The notes under the pieces are model-generated. The model saw only the letters and a program-made list of their open reading frames with translations. It was not told the origin of the DNA and did no database searches. Shown here piece after piece: positions 8,257-18,396 of a stretch of DNA of 38,745 nucleotides (position 1 is the stretch's first letter; each line of letters opens with the position of its first letter). The position numbers and the translations under genes were made by a program. The DNA comes from Cyanobacteria bacterium REEB459 (GTDB lineage: Bacteria > Cyanobacteriota > Cyanobacteriia > Phormidesmidales > Phormidesmidaceae). The stretch covers positions 1-38,745 of the forward strand of contig JAGWXD010000030.1 in NCBI GenBank assembly GCA_018970085.1. The letters are read 5' to 3'.

Positions 8257-11200
8257 CTAGGCCGAACTGAGAATCTTTTCAGTGGCCGTAGCTTGGGGGT
8301 CAGCCTCTGGGCTATGGGCCTCAGAGGGCGGGACTACCTGCCAGAACTGGCCTAAAAATTCTGCCCAGCGGCTTAAAATCAATTGGGCCTTAGGGCTACC
8401 GGTGTGGTCGGCATGGGCCGTAATCAAGGCCTTCAACTGAGCTTCGCCGGCCCTGGTGAGGACCCGTTGCACCTTAACAATTTCTGGGTTGACCCGGGTG
8501 GGGAAGCTGCCTTCTTCATCCAAAAAGTAGGCTAAGCCACCGGTCATCCCTGCACCCACATTGCGGCCCACAGGGCCAAGGACGACCACCACGCCCCCGG
8601 TCATATACTCGCAGCAATGATCGCCAGCTCCTTCGATCACGGCCTGGGCCTTCGAATTCCGCACGGCAAAGCGTTCTCCGGCCGTACCCAGGGCGTAGAG
8701 GCTACCGCCAGTAGCGCCGTAGAGGCAGGTGTTACCCACAATCACATTCTGGGATGGATCGTAGGTAATGCCCGCCGGGGGTTTTACCACCAGTTCGCCA
8801 CCATGCATACCCTTACCCACATAGTCGTTGGCCTCTCCCACCAGGGTCAGGCCCATGCCAGGCAGGTTGAAGGCACCGAAGCTCTGGCCCACCGTACCCT
8901 GGAAGGTGAGGTTAATCTGACCGGTAAAACCATTGTTGCCATAGTTTTCTGCAATGACCCCAGCCAGGCGGGCACCAACGGTGCGATCGGTGTTGACCAC
9001 CTCAAAGGTTTTGGCAACCGTACCATGGGTTTGAATAGCCCGCTGAATATCCCCATCCGCCAGGATGGCATCATCCAAGACGGGACCATTGCTGTGAACA
9101 GTTTCGTGGACTAACCAGCGGCGATCGCGGCGAACGTCAGGCAAATTCACCAGGGTAGACAGATCGAGGCTACTGGTTTTGCTCAGGCGGGCATCCTGAC
9201 GGGGCATGAGCAGATCGGCCCGACCGACAATGTCGATCAGGTGGGTATAGCCCAGATGAGCCAGCAGCGATCGCACCTCTTCTGCAATGTAATAGAAGAA
9301 GTTAACCACATGCTCTGGCACCCCAGTAAACCGCTGCCGCAGCTCTGGTTTTTGGGTAGCTACCCCCACCGGACAGTTGTTGGTGTGACAAACCCGGGCC
9401 ATAATACAGCCCTCGGCAATCATGGCAATGGAGCCAAAGCCGAATTCTTCGGCCCCCATCAGGGCGCCCATCACCACATCCCAACCGGTTTTAAGACCGC
9501 CATCCACCCGCAGGGTAACCCGATCTCGCAGGTGGTTGTCCATCAGCACCTTATGGACCTCCGTCAGGCCCAATTCCCAGGAGACACCGGCATGCTTAAT
9601 AGAACTGAGGGGAGAAGCGCCGGTACCGCCATCGTGGCCCGATACCTGAATAATGTCGGCGTTGGCCTTGGCTACCCCGGCCGCTACCGTACCAATACCC
9701 ACCTCCGACACCAACTTGACCGAGACTCCAGCCCGGGGGTTAATCTGGTGCAAATCAAAGATTAGCTGGGCCAGGTCTTCGATGGAGTAAATGTCGTGGT
9801 GGGGGGGCGGAGAGATCAGGGTAACTCCTGGTTTCGATCGCCGTAGCATGGCAATGTAGGAACTCACCTTTTTGCCGGGCAACTGGCCTCCTTCGCCAGG
9901 CTTAGCCCCCTGGGCCAACTTGATTTCAATCTGTTGGGCATGAATCAGGTACTCCGGGGTCACCCCAAACCGGCCTGAGGCCACTTGCTTGATGGCAGAA
10001 CTGGCGGTATCACCGTTCTTTAAACCATGGAGGTGGGGAAAGGTGGCAGAGTTACCTGAGTCATCCACATCCGCCAGCACCTGAAAACGAATGGGGTCTT
10101 CTCCCCCTTCGCCGGAGTTGGACTTGCCGCCAATTCGATTCATGGCGATGGCTAAAACCTCATGAGCCTCACGAGACAGGGCCCCCAAAGACATGCCACC
10201 AGTACAGAAACGGCCCATGATTGCCTCTGCTGACTCGACTTGATCGAGGGCAACAGGGGGGCGATCGGAGGTGATATCCAGCAGATCCCGCAGGGCCGTG
10301 AGGGGACGATTCTTTAACTGGGCCCGGTAGAGTTCGTAGTGATCGTACTGCCGGGAGGCCACCGCCTTATGCAGCAACTTGGTCATGGCTGGGTTGTTCA
10401 TGTGGTATTCGCCACTGGGCCGGGACTGAACAAAACCCATATTTTGCAAGCGTTTGGCCGTTAGTTCGGGAAAAGCCCGTTGATGGAAGGTCAGGGTTTC
10501 CTGGGCCAGATCGCCCAGGGAAAGGCCCCCTAGCCGGGAGGTAGTACCACGGAAGGCCAGGTCTAAGAGATCGGGACCAATACCAATCGCCTCAAAAATT
10601 TGCGCCCCCTGATAGCTGGTAATCAGAGAAATACCCATTTTCGAGAGAATTTTAAGCAACCCAGCGGTCACCGCTTGACGGTAGTTATCCTGGGCACCGT
10701 TAAGGGTAGAAACCGGTAATTTATCAGTTTCCATTAACTTTTGGGTACGGCTATCTGACCACCAGTGACGGACGGATTCTAGAGCCAGGTAGGGACATAC
10801 GGCGCTGGCACCATAGCCAATCAGACAAGCGAAGTGGTGAGTACTCCAGCATTGGGCCGTATCGACCACCAGGGAAGTATGCATGCGCAGGCCCTGGCGA
10901 ATCAAGTGGTGATGGACCGCCCCCACCGCCAGCAGGGGGGGAATGTAGGTGATGTCGGCGCTGAGGGGGGTGATTTCGCCGCTGGGGGCGCAGCGATCGC
11001 TGAGAATTAAGATGGTATTGCCCGCCCGTACCCGGGCCGTTGCCTCGGCACAGAGGGCGGCAACGGCGATCGCCAACCCCTCTGGACCGGTGGTTAGGGG
11101 ATAGAGGGTAGACAAGGTGACGGTGGCAAAGCCAGAGTGTTGCAGGCGATCGAGCTCCACCTCATTCAACACAGGGCTGTCCAGCTTCAGCAGACCAGCG

Positions 11201-12939
11201 AACTGGGGCCGTTCCTCCAGCAGGTTACCCCGTGCTCCCAATTGGGTGGCCAGGGACATCACCAGCCGTTCCCGCAGGGGATCGATGGCTGGGTTGGTGA
11301 CCTGGGCAAAACGTTGCTTAAAGTAGTCGTAAATCAGGTGGGGCTTTTCGGAGAGCACCGCCAGGGGGGCGTCATCTCCCATGCAGTAGGTAGGTTCCTT
11401 ACCCTGGGCCGCCATATCCTGAATGATCATGTCGACGTCTTCGAGGGTGTAGCCAAAGGCATTCTGCTGACGTAGCAAATCGGCTTCGGTATAGAAGGTG
11501 GAAGTAGCAAACAGCTCGGGAGGGAGCTCAATCCGATGCTGTTGTAGCCATTCACCGTAGGGGTGGCGGGCCGCTACCCGTTGCTTAATGGTCCAGTTTT
11601 TCAGAATTTCCTGGCCCTCTAGATCCACCAGAATCATCTGACCCGGTCCCAGGCGGCCCTTCTCTAGAATATCTTCGGGGGCTACCGCCAGCACACCGGC
11701 TTCGGAGGACACCATCAGCCGGCCATCGCGGGTAATCACGTAGCGAGCTGGCCGCAACCCGTTGCGATCCAGAGCGGCCCCGACCTGGGTGCCATCGCTA
11801 AAGACGATTAGGGCTGGGCCATCCCAGGGTTCCTGGAGGCCGCTATAGTATTCGTAAAAGTCAGTAATTTCGGGATAGGGGGCCAGATCAGGCTGGTTGT
11901 TATAGGCCTCGGGCACCATCATCATCAAGGCTTCCTGGGGGCTTCGCCCAGAGCGCACCAGCAGTTCCAGGACGTTATCCAGATTAGCGGAATCGCTATT
12001 TTCTAGCTTCACAATGGGGTCCAGCAGGTCGATGCGATCGCCCCACACCGGATGGTAGAGATCGGCCTGCCGAGCCATCATCCAATTGATATTGCCCACC
12101 AGGGTATTGATTTCCCCGTTGTGACCCAGCAATCGCATGGGGTGAGCCAGGGGCCATTTGGGGAGGGTATTGGTGCTAAAGCGGCGATGATAGACTACAA
12201 AGGAACTGACGTAGTCAGGGTGCCGCAGGTCAGCATAGAACCGGGCCAGCACCGCTGATCGCACCATTCCCTTATAGACAATCGTACGGCTGGAGAAGGA
12301 ACATATGTAGAATTCTCCCAGGGCTTGCCTTTCTTGATCAGAGAGGCCAAGCGGGTTGGCCAGTAGATTGGCCAGGGTTTGCAGCACCCGTCGCCGCACC
12401 AGGTAGAGACGACGCTCCAGGATTTCCCCCTGCTCCGTTGGAGAGACCACGACAATTTGCTCGATCCGGGGTTGGTACTGACGAGCCAGGGCCCCTAGAA
12501 CCTCAGGATGCACAGGCACTAGTCGCCAACCCACCAGATTAAGGCCCTCGGCCTCAACCACCTGGGTCAGGATCGCTCGCATTCGATTAGCGGCGGGACC
12601 GTACTGGGGCAAAAACATCATGCCCACGGCACTGCGATCGCCGGGTAGGGGGTCCAGATTTTGATTCTCCGCCCATTCTCTAAACATTTTCCAGGGAATG
12701 GCGGTCATCACTCCGGCCCCATCCCCCGAATCCTGGTCGGCGCAACATCCCCCCCGGTGCTCCATGCCATCTAAGGCCGCTAAGGCCTGTTCCACCAACT
12801 GATGACTGGGGCGATTCTGCTGATCGGCTAGAAAGCCCACACCACAAGCATCACGCTCTTCTACCAGAGAACTGGGGCCCCAATTTGGCCAGGGAGCAGG
12901 TAAATCAGGCAGGGGTTGGCCGCAGGAAATCACTGACAT
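8257..12939 (-). CDS. glsF: Ferredoxin-dependent glutamate synthase (Fd-GOGAT)
   Basis: It makes two glutamates from glutamine and 2-oxoglutarate with electrons from photosynthetic ferredoxin, the second half of the GS-GOGAT ammonium cycle. 1560 residues. A 31-residue propeptide precedes the nucleophile Cys32 (RDACGVGF), which starts the Ntn-type glutaminase domain ([18 protein letters not shown]). The FMN-binding synthase domain follows, with the 3Fe-4S cysteines at Cys1178, Cys1184 and Cys1189 ([15 protein letters not shown]). A C-terminal beta-helix follows ([28 protein letters not shown]). The single-protein length and lack of a neighbouring gltD favour the ferredoxin type over the NADPH type. 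No canonical NtcA box is visible upstream. Confidence 0.95.
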   Translation of the reverse strand: MSVISCGQPLPDLPAPWPNWGPSSLVEERDACGVGFLADQQNRPSHQLVEQALAALDGMEHRGGCCADQDSGDGAGVMTAIPWKMFREWAENQNLDPLPGDRSAVGMMFLPQYGPAANRMRAILTQVVEAEGLNLVGWRLVPVHPEVLGALARQYQPRIEQIVVVSPTEQGEILERRLYLVRRRVLQTLANLLANPLGLSDQERQALGEFYICSFSSRTIVYKGMVRSAVLARFYADLRHPDYVSSFVVYHRRFSTNTLPKWPLAHPMRLLGHNGEINTLVGNINWMMARQADLYHPVWGDRIDLLDPIVKLENSDSANLDNVLELLVRSGRSPQEALMMMVPEAYNNQPDLAPYPEITDFYEYYSGLQEPWDGPALIVFSDGTQVGAALDRNGLRPARYVITRDGRLMVSSEAGVLAVAPEDILEKGRLGPGQMILVDLEGQEILKNWTIKQRVAARHPYGEWLQQHRIELPPELFATSTFYTEADLLRQQNAFGYTLEDVDMIIQDMAAQGKEPTYCMGDDAPLAVLSEKPHLIYDYFKQRFAQVTNPAIDPLRERLVMSLATQLGARGNLLEERPQFAGLLKLDSPVLNEVELDRLQHSGFATVTLSTLYPLTTGPEGLAIAVAALCAEATARVRAGNTILILSDRCAPSGEITPLSADITYIPPLLAVGAVHHHLIRQGLRMHTSLVVDTAQCWSTHHFACLIGYGASAVCPYLALESVRHWWSDSRTQKLMETDKLPVSTLNGAQDNYRQAVTAGLLKILSKMGISLITSYQGAQIFEAIGIGPDLLDLAFRGTTSRLGGLSLGDLAQETLTFHQRAFPELTAKRLQNMGFVQSRPSGEYHMNNPAMTKLLHKAVASRQYDHYELYRAQLKNRPLTALRDLLDITSDRPPVALDQVESAEAIMGRFCTGGMSLGALSREAHEVLAIAMNRIGGKSNSGEGGEDPIRFQVLADVDDSGNSATFPHLHGLKNGDTASSAIKQVASGRFGVTPEYLIHAQQIEIKLAQGAKPGEGGQLPGKKVSSYIAMLRRSKPGVTLISPPPHHDIYSIEDLAQLIFDLHQINPRAGVSVKLVSEVGIGTVAAGVAKANADIIQVSGHDGGTGASPLSSIKHAGVSWELGLTEVHKVLMDNHLRDRVTLRVDGGLKTGWDVVMGALMGAEEFGFGSIAMIAEGCIMARVCHTNNCPVGVATQKPELRQRFTGVPEHVVNFFYYIAEEVRSLLAHLGYTHLIDIVGRADLLMPRQDARLSKTSSLDLSTLVNLPDVRRDRRWLVHETVHSNGPVLDDAILADGDIQRAIQTHGTVAKTFEVVNTDRTVGARLAGVIAENYGNNGFTGQINLTFQGTVGQSFGAFNLPGMGLTLVGEANDYVGKGMHGGELVVKPPAGITYDPSQNVIVGNTCLYGATGGSLYALGTAGERFAVRNSKAQAVIEGAGDHCCEYMTGGVVVVLGPVGRNVGAGMTGGLAYFLDEEGSFPTRVNPEIVKVQRVLTRAGEAQLKALITAHADHTGSPKAQLILSRWAEFLGQFWQVVPPSEAHSPEADPQATATEKILSSA

Positions 12940-12965
12940 AGGTTTCAGAGCCCAGGAACAGAAAA

Positions 12966-12983
12966 GTAAATCAGGTAATTTAC
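12966..12983. promoter_or_regulatory. Inverted repeat upstream of glsF
   Basis: GTAAAT, 6 bases, then ATTTAC, 27 bp upstream of the glsF start. The symmetry is exact, but the spacing (GTA-N12-TAC) is not the NtcA consensus GTA-N8-TAC. It may be an operator for another regulator or a chance palindrome. Confidence 0.3.
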
Positions 12984-13125
12984 AGCCTAGCTCATTCCCA
13001 GGGCGGGTGGTCCCCAGGCATTGTTTCCATTTCGTAATATTTCCCTGCTCCTATCGTTTTGCCGCGGGTTAATCTTTTTCTGCCTACTCTGCTGTGGTCT
13101 TAATTGCTGATGGCGAGGATTGCCC

Positions 13126-14391
13126 TTAACGGGAATGCACTCTGATGTGATAGGGTTGGCCGTTATAGGTCATTAGAACTGAACTGGCGGTGGCCGGGGC
13201 AGACACTGGTGATCGCCCCTGGGCTGGGGCCGTCGCTGGGGTTAGGGTAATCCGGGCAATGGGGGCGGCATGGGGCAGGGTGAGGGTTTGGGCCAGCTGG
13301 CTTTGTACTTCTAACTGTTGCCCCATAGATACCAGGGAGCTCAAACCATTAATGAGTCGGCGCACCTTTTCCCTTAGCTGGGGGTCACCAGTGAGTTCAT
13401 CCACATCTGATAGCACCTTATGGGCGCTCTGGAAAACGTTGCGGGCAGAGTCCAGGGTTTGTTGCAGGGTAACCAAATTTTCTGGGGTATTAGCCCTGGA
13501 GGTCAGGGCTCGAATATCGGCCATGGCAGCACTGGCATTGGCCGATAGGGTGTCTAAATTACGCAGCAATTGACTGTTTTGGATGGCAGGGGAGAGGGTG
13601 GCCATAATGGTGCGCAGATCAGCACTACTCTGGTTGAGATGGTCGAGAATATCAATTAAATTACCGCGGTTCAGACTAATTAACTGGTTGACAGCAGATC
13701 CGGTGAGTTCAAACTGGGTAGCCGCATCGCCAACTTTATTAACCGCCCGACTGGCAGAGGTGAACAGCGGGTCAAGGTTGCCCTCTAGTCGCCGGGAAAT
13801 CACCGTCAACTCTTGGGTTAGCAGTTTGGCGTTAGCGGTTAGCTGGCTGGTATTGCCCAGGGTAGCCTTGAGGGGGGTAATAATCTCTGGGCTGGCAAGG
13901 GTCTTAACTAAGGTTTGGGTGGAGCGCACCAGGGTTTTAAAGTTAGCCCCCACCTCACCCTTGAGTTGATCGCCGTCGCAGATAATCCGTTGACTCTGGC
14001 AGTTGGGTTTAAAGGGAGATAGGGCTAGTTCCTGATCGCTAAGGGAGCGCACCGGGGTAATTTCCAGGGTGGTCTCGCCAATTAAGGCCGCCTGGTTGAC
14101 CTGAATTGCGGAGTCACTGGGAATCTTTAAATCGGGCTGGGTAATTTCTACCACCACCGTTACCTGGTTGGCCCCGGGTTGAATAGCCAGGACCCGGCCT
14201 ACCCGTACTCCTCGAAACCTCACCATGGTGCCTTCCTGCATACCCAGGGTATTGTCGAACAGAAAGTTAACCCGGTAGCTCTGACGGCCTAAGGTCAGTC
14301 CTTTCAGCCATAGTACCAGACCGGCGAAGAGACCGATGCCAAGCAAAATCAGTAGTCCTACCGACCCCTCTCGAATTGCTCGTTCACGCAT
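13126..14391 (-). CDS. MCE-domain (MlaD/TGD2-like) lipid-transport protein
   Basis: 421 residues. One N-terminal membrane anchor (VGLLILLGIGLFAGLVLWL, about 11-29) is followed by the MCE domain (YRVNFLFDNTLGMQEGTMVR to GETTLEITPV, about 39-118). The long C-terminal region is helical, rich in T, N and Q (about 140-360), typical of tunnel-forming MCE proteins. It would be the periplasmic lipid-binding subunit of an ABC system comparable to bacterial Mla or chloroplast TGD. The ATPase gene lies 194 bp upstream on the same strand. No MlaE-type permease gene is in the window; it must be encoded elsewhere. Confidence 0.88.
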   Translation of the reverse strand: MRERAIREGSVGLLILLGIGLFAGLVLWLKGLTLGRQSYRVNFLFDNTLGMQEGTMVRFRGVRVGRVLAIQPGANQVTVVVEITQPDLKIPSDSAIQVNQAALIGETTLEITPVRSLSDQELALSPFKPNCQSQRIICDGDQLKGEVGANFKTLVRSTQTLVKTLASPEIITPLKATLGNTSQLTANAKLLTQELTVISRRLEGNLDPLFTSASRAVNKVGDAATQFELTGSAVNQLISLNRGNLIDILDHLNQSSADLRTIMATLSPAIQNSQLLRNLDTLSANASAAMADIRALTSRANTPENLVTLQQTLDSARNVFQSAHKVLSDVDELTGDPQLREKVRRLINGLSSLVSMGQQLEVQSQLAQTLTLPHAAPIARITLTPATAPAQGRSPVSAPATASSVLMTYNGQPYHIRVHSR

Positions 14392-14448
14392 GTCTGTGCC
14401 TCGGTTAATAGCCTCTGATAGTGGTGTCTGGAGGATTTTAGATCTAGA

Positions 14449-14462
14449 TCGGATCGATCCGA
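14449..14462. promoter_or_regulatory. 14-bp perfect palindrome upstream of the MCE gene
   Basis: TCGGATCGATCCGA reads the same on both strands and lies 58 bp upstream of the MCE-domain gene, next to a second GATC-type palindrome (AGATCTAGATC). It could be a dimeric regulator site, but cyanobacterial genomes are rich in GATC/HIP1-like palindromes, so chance is possible. Confidence 0.25.
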
Positions 14463-14585
14463 GCCTTCACACCTGCACTGAAACACCTACCCTGCCTAAT
14501 TCTGGAGTTTACCACCCTGCCATGGTGATATCCTGATTTCGCTAATTGAGCTCACCAAAGCTATCCACCTAGCCTGGCCGGCTCG

Positions 14586-15452
14586 TTAATTCACCATCTG
14601 GATCGGTCCCTCTATCTGCCCGCTGAAGAATTGCCGCACATAGGGGTTATCGGTGCTATCGATGGCGCTCACTGGACCACTCCATTGAATCCTACCCCGG
14701 TGTAAGAAAATCAGGCGATCGGCGGTGCGGCGAATAGTGCTGTCTTGATGGGTAACAATCAGGTAGGAACTACACCCCTGATTACGCTTAATATCGCAGA
14801 TTAAATCTTCGATTACCGTCGACGCGATTGGGTCCAAGCCTGCGGTTGGTTCATCGTAGAGCAACAGTGCTGGCCGGTCTTCAGGGTTTTCTGGGTTGGC
14901 AATAATGGCCCGGGCAAAGCTGACTCGTTTGCGCATACCCCCAGAAAGTTCTGCCGGGTAGCGATTCCCCGTACCGGGTAGGCCAACCATATCTAGCACC
15001 TCTTCTACCAGGTTGTGAATCTGGCCAGATGATAAATTGGAATGCTGGTATAGCAGAAAGCCCACGTTTTCTTCTACGGTTAAGGAGTCAAAGAGGGCCG
15101 CCTGCTGGAAGACCATACCAATGCCCACCGGATCGGAGGCGTCTTCAATCAGTCCTTGTCGTTTTTGCCCAGCTACGTAAATATCTCCCTGGTCGGCGGC
15201 TAAAAGCCCGGCAATAATTCTCAGCACGGTAGATTTACCCGTCCCCGAGGGACCAATAATGGCCACGGCCTCCCCGGGAAGAACCGTAAAATCGATATTG
15301 TCGAGCACCAGATTACTACCAAACCCCTTGGTAATATGGCGCAGTTCTAGTAAGTAGGGCGATGGGCGATCGGGGCCGGCCCCGCCTGCTGCTGATAGGG
15401 AACTGAAGGGGGTTGGCATCGGTCTGTAATCAAAGGGCCAGGAAGACACCAT
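14586..15452 (-). CDS. ABC transporter ATP-binding protein (MlaF/TGD3-like)
   Basis: 288 residues. Walker A GPSGTGKST lies at about 67-75, the signature is LSGGMRKRVSFARAI, and Walker B is LLLYDEPTAGLD, followed by the switch histidine in LIVTHQD. The LSGGM-R/K-KR signature and AGLDPIAS are typical of Mla/TGD lipid-importer ATPases. It drives the transporter whose MCE subunit follows downstream. The N terminus may start at the ATG of MPTPFSS (residue 12), since the first 30 residues are low in conservation. The C-terminal FFSGQIEGPIQMVN fits this subfamily. Confidence 0.9.
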   Translation of the reverse strand: MVSSWPFDYRPMPTPFSSLSAAGGAGPDRPSPYLLELRHITKGFGSNLVLDNIDFTVLPGEAVAIIGPSGTGKSTVLRIIAGLLAADQGDIYVAGQKRQGLIEDASDPVGIGMVFQQAALFDSLTVEENVGFLLYQHSNLSSGQIHNLVEEVLDMVGLPGTGNRYPAELSGGMRKRVSFARAIIANPENPEDRPALLLYDEPTAGLDPIASTVIEDLICDIKRNQGCSSYLIVTHQDSTIRRTADRLIFLHRGRIQWSGPVSAIDSTDNPYVRQFFSGQIEGPIQMVN

Positions 15453-15648
15453 GGTAAGAGATGGCAGAAAAAAAAGGAATGCCGAGGTTGAAGTTTATCG
15501 TCTAAGCAGACCCACCGGAGTAGACAGCCGTTAAAATCGGAAACATTAGCCTCTGGTGATAACCGACCCTATCCTCTTTGAATCCCTTTATCCTTTGTTT
15601 CCCCTGGTTTTGAATCCATAACCATTCCTGGTTTATCCAATTTTTGCA

Positions 15649-17028
15649 ATGCAGCTAAAACTGTGGCAACGAACTATTGAGAAGTGTCTAATCAAACTGC
15701 AAAACCATGGTGCGTTGACCCCGACGCGGATTAACCGTTGGGTATGGTGGCTAGCTCCAGGCCTACTGCTAAAACGCTGGCTATTTTTAAGCGTAGCTGG
15801 GGTCTTGCTGGTGGGTACGGGAATGATGATTTGGCTCAAGCTTACCCCTGTATTTTACACGGGGCAGGTTCTGGGAACCTTGCTACGCCTGTTTACCACC
15901 TATGTTCCCAATTATGTCAGCGGTCCCCTGGGAATTTTATTGGGGCTGGGTTTCATTCTCTGGGGACAAACCCGGACGGTGGGAGTGATTACCGATGTGT
16001 TGATTCCTGGGCAGGAGGGAGAACTGCTAGAGGCGTTGCTGAATCAGCGCCGCCTCTCTCGAGGTCCTAAAATCGTTGTGATCGGAGGGGGGACGGGGCT
16101 TTCTAACCTGCTACGGGGACTAAAACACTACAGCGCCAATATCACCGCCATTGTCACCGTTGCTGACGACGGCGGCTCTTCTGGACGACTGCGACGGGAA
16201 ATTGGGGTTTTGCCGCCCGGAGATATCCGCAATTGTCTCTCTGCCCTGGCTAATGAGGAAAAACTGCTAACGGAGTTGTTTCAATACCGATTTGAATCGG
16301 GCAGTGGGCTGGTAGGCCATAGCTTTGGTAATTTGTTTCTCACCGCCATGAGTGAAATCACCGGTGATCTAGAACAGGCGATCGCAGCTAGTTCTAAGGT
16401 TTTAGCGGTGCGGGGTCAGGTATTGCCCTCCACCCTCAGTGACGTCCAACTATGGGCTGAGTTGGACAATGGTCGTCGAATTGTGGGGGAGTCTAAAATT
16501 ACCAAAGCTCGCGGCAGGATTGTGCAAATAGGCTGTCTACCTGCCAACCCACCAGCTCTGCCCAGGGCAATTCGGGCCGTTGAGGAAGCGGATTTCATTA
16601 TTATTGGCCCCGGTAGTCTCTATACCAGCATTATTCCTAACCTGCTGGTACCCGATCTAGCCCGGGCGATCGCGGCCCAGCGGGTACCCCGAATTTATGT
16701 TTGCAACATTATGACCGAACCAGGAGAAACCGACGGTTTTGCCGTCTCCGACCACATTCGCGCCCTCGATAGCGCTGCTGGCCGCTATCTTTTTGATGCC
16801 GTTCTGGTTCAGAAAACCCCGCCCTCAGAAGCGGTTATCCAGAACTACGCCCGCCATCAAGCTGAGCCCGTGCGGCTGGATAGAGAAACGGTAATCGCCT
16901 CCGGTCGCCGCATTATCGCTGCCAATATCATGCAGGAAAAGGATAATCTATCCCTCAGTCACCATCCCCATCATCTGGCTAAGGTATTACTGCGCTGGTA
17001 TTCTGGCACCCAGCGGTCCTGGTCTTAA
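15649..17028 (+). CDS. yvcK: YvcK/CofD-like protein with N-terminal membrane segments
   Basis: 459 residues. The first 125 hold two probable membrane helices ([19 protein letters not shown] and [15 protein letters not shown]). The CofD/YvcK domain then starts at [19 protein letters not shown] and continues with [42 protein letters not shown] and [17 protein letters not shown]. In Bacillus and Mycobacterium, YvcK/CuvA binds UDP-sugars and is needed for growth on gluconeogenic carbon and for correct cell-wall synthesis. The membrane extension is usual in cyanobacteria. It is divergent from the ABC ATPase gene, with a 196-bp intergenic region that probably holds both promoters. Confidence 0.92.
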   Translation: MQLKLWQRTIEKCLIKLQNHGALTPTRINRWVWWLAPGLLLKRWLFLSVAGVLLVGTGMMIWLKLTPVFYTGQVLGTLLRLFTTYVPNYVSGPLGILLGLGFILWGQTRTVGVITDVLIPGQEGELLEALLNQRRLSRGPKIVVIGGGTGLSNLLRGLKHYSANITAIVTVADDGGSSGRLRREIGVLPPGDIRNCLSALANEEKLLTELFQYRFESGSGLVGHSFGNLFLTAMSEITGDLEQAIAASSKVLAVRGQVLPSTLSDVQLWAELDNGRRIVGESKITKARGRIVQIGCLPANPPALPRAIRAVEEADFIIIGPGSLYTSIIPNLLVPDLARAIAAQRVPRIYVCNIMTEPGETDGFAVSDHIRALDSAAGRYLFDAVLVQKTPPSEAVIQNYARHQAEPVRLDRETVIASGRRIIAANIMQEKDNLSLSHHPHHLAKVLLRWYSGTQRSWS

Positions 17029-17155
17029 AGGTTAATTGAAAAGCCAAAGAGAGGCTCAAACCATACCTACGGAGTAGGATAATCGCCCCAAGGCTCACTA
17101 TTTTAGAGGCTCCCTGCGGCAACTATACCTAGGACAGTCCTTTTCAAACAACCTC

Positions 17156-17404
17156 CTAGGTAGATTCTCCAGGGAAACGACGGCTTAGCCATCCCATTAC
17201 CCCACTGGCGATCGCACCGGCCATTAGCAGACTAATCGCCGGCAAAATCAGAGGGTTCCAGAGGTCGTACCAGAGCTTTAACCCCAAATTAACATTCATG
17301 CTCTGCCCCAAGATGGCCACCATAAACCAGCCGAAGCAAACCAGAACGACTCCCAAATCGACTACCAAGATCCAGCTAATGGCCTGGGAAATTCGTTCTC
17401 TCAT
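17156..17404 (-). CDS. Small two-helix membrane protein, unknown
   Basis: 82 residues with two clear hydrophobic segments: about 10-33 (ISWILVVDLGVVLVCFGWFM) and about 52-71 (LILPAISLLMAGAIASGVM). A basic end (SRRFPGEST) follows. A GGAGG-like sequence just upstream of the ATG at 17404 (AGGAGGTCAATC on the minus strand) is a strong ribosome-binding site and supports a real gene. I do not recognise the family. Confidence 0.7.
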   Translation of the reverse strand: MRERISQAISWILVVDLGVVLVCFGWFMVAILGQSMNVNLGLKLWYDLWNPLILPAISLLMAGAIASGVMGWLSRRFPGEST

Positions 17405-17465
17405 GATTGACCTCCTGAAGATAGGGGTGAGCAGTTACAGAGCATGACAGGGACCTTCAAGGCGT

Positions 17466-17500
17466 AAAAAATGGCTGCCCAGGGATAGGGCAGCCATTTT
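17466..17500 (-). terminator. Intrinsic terminator after the small gene at 17554-17736
   Basis: AAAATGGCTGCCC (17468-17480) and GGGCAGCCATTTT (17488-17500) form a perfect 13-bp stem with a 7-base loop. On the minus strand it ends in TTTTTTACG. The A-rich side also gives a U-run on the plus strand, so it may work both ways. Confidence 0.85.
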
Positions 17501-17553
17501 AGCTAAGTTTTAGCAAAGTATAGCTGGGGCCAGAGGGCCTCTAGGGGCTTGAC

Positions 17554-17736
17554 CTAACCCTGGTTCTCAGGAATTAATAGATTGTCAGGATCAACATAAT
17601 GACAAACAGCGTCATCAACACAAATTAAAGCCCAGCCCGAAGCTTCGATACTCACTAGGTTATAGTCACCATCTTGAACAAAAAATCCCTTGTGATTGCG
17701 AGTCTCAGGCTTAACTCCAACCGACTTATCAGACAT
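17554..17736 (-). CDS. Small hypothetical protein
   Basis: 60 residues from the ATG at 17736 (MSDKSVGVKPETRNHKGFF); TTTTGGAG stands 8-9 bases upstream and supports this start over the one at 17760. The sequence is soluble and acidic toward its end (VDDAVCHYVDPDNLLIPENQ) with two cysteines, and has no recognised domain. It is a single-gene unit with its own terminator. Its AT-rich upstream region (17761-17900) probably carries the promoter. The function is unknown. Confidence 0.65.
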   Translation of the reverse strand: MSDKSVGVKPETRNHKGFFVQDGDYNLVSIEASGWALICVDDAVCHYVDPDNLLIPENQG

Positions 17737-17760
17737 GGCTATACTCTCCAAAAACAACAA

Positions 17761-18169
17761 CTGAAAAAATTGAAGAAAAGCTTATGGCTTAATTAAAGAA
17801 ATCCTATCATTGCTTTCATGAGAATTTCATTAAGTAATTTTAGCAATTGTTACAATTCAAGATGCTAACTATGGTAAGAAGGTCAATTCCAATGAGCTCA
17901 AGCTCTTTTCTTCTCAGGCTTTGTAGCCTTTGAAACAAAAATATTCCTGCCGGATTATAATTAAACTAAGTTTTGTAAATCTCCCGACTCTTTTTCTCTG
18001 TCGTGACGGAATAAGTAATAATGCTCACCTATTTTTGATAATTGATCCCCGGGTTGTTAGGCGCTTTTCTTCTGCTATTAAACTCCGTTTCTCTGCACCT
18101 GGGACGCTGGCTATGGTGTCCTCAGACTTCCGGAATCCGCAGTAAAAACAAATTATTATCAGCTTGAAA
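17761..18169. other. AT-rich intergenic region
   Basis: About 400 bp, clearly richer in A and T than its surroundings. It probably contains the promoter of the small gene to its left. An ORF at 17930-18145 has no ribosome-binding site and no family resemblance, and I do not accept it. Nothing else is recognised before the structured segment at 18170. Confidence 0.4.
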
Positions 18170-18322
18170 TGGGATCGGGCTGTAGAACCTTAAAGGGCCC
18201 CCAGGGCGGGGTGCAGAGAAGGGTTGGCAGGGTGCGCTGACTGCCGACCCTAGGCAAACCGGGACCCTCTGGTCCGCAAGGTCTGAACCATGGCGGCTGG
18301 CTGGGCCTAGAGCCCGCCTTAG
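18170..18322 (-). ncRNA. Candidate structured small RNA, possibly 6S RNA
   Basis: A closed fold can be drawn by eye. CGGGCTGTAG (18176-18185) pairs with CTAGAGCCCG (18307-18316) with one mismatch, closing about 140 bases. Inside is an 11-bp hairpin, AGGGTTGGCAG (18220-18230) with CTGCCGACCCT (18241-18251), plus a 5-bp hairpin GGACC/GGTCC (18262-18275). Read on the minus strand, the order is closing stem, large internal loop with a short 3' hairpin (GCCC/GGGC), then apical stem. This suits 6S RNA, the RNA polymerase mimic, and ...GGTTCTACAGCCCG at the 3' end recalls the GTTACAGCC of E. coli 6S. Identity and strand are uncertain. Confidence 0.4.
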
Positions 18323-18396
18323 TTAGATGGCATAAAACTTGCTGCCAGTGACTGTTAGGCGGGCAGGCACAATTTTTTGGGGAGGCTAGATTGAGC

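Noticed and set aside
8070-8270. 66-codon plus-strand frame between the hypothetical gene and glsF
   Set aside because: Proline-rich with no conserved block or start signal, and it overlaps the end of glsF.
12940-13125. NtcA-binding site upstream of glsF
   Set aside because: The nearest symmetric site has GTA-N12-TAC spacing, not GTA-N8-TAC.
17930-18145. 71-codon plus-strand frame in the AT-rich gap
   Set aside because: No ribosome-binding site, no recognisable motif, and unlike neighbouring proteins in composition.
18170-18322. tmRNA, SRP RNA or RNase P RNA in the structured gap
   Set aside because: No tRNA-like tmRNA ends, no GGAA-loop SRP motif and no conserved RNase P cores are present.
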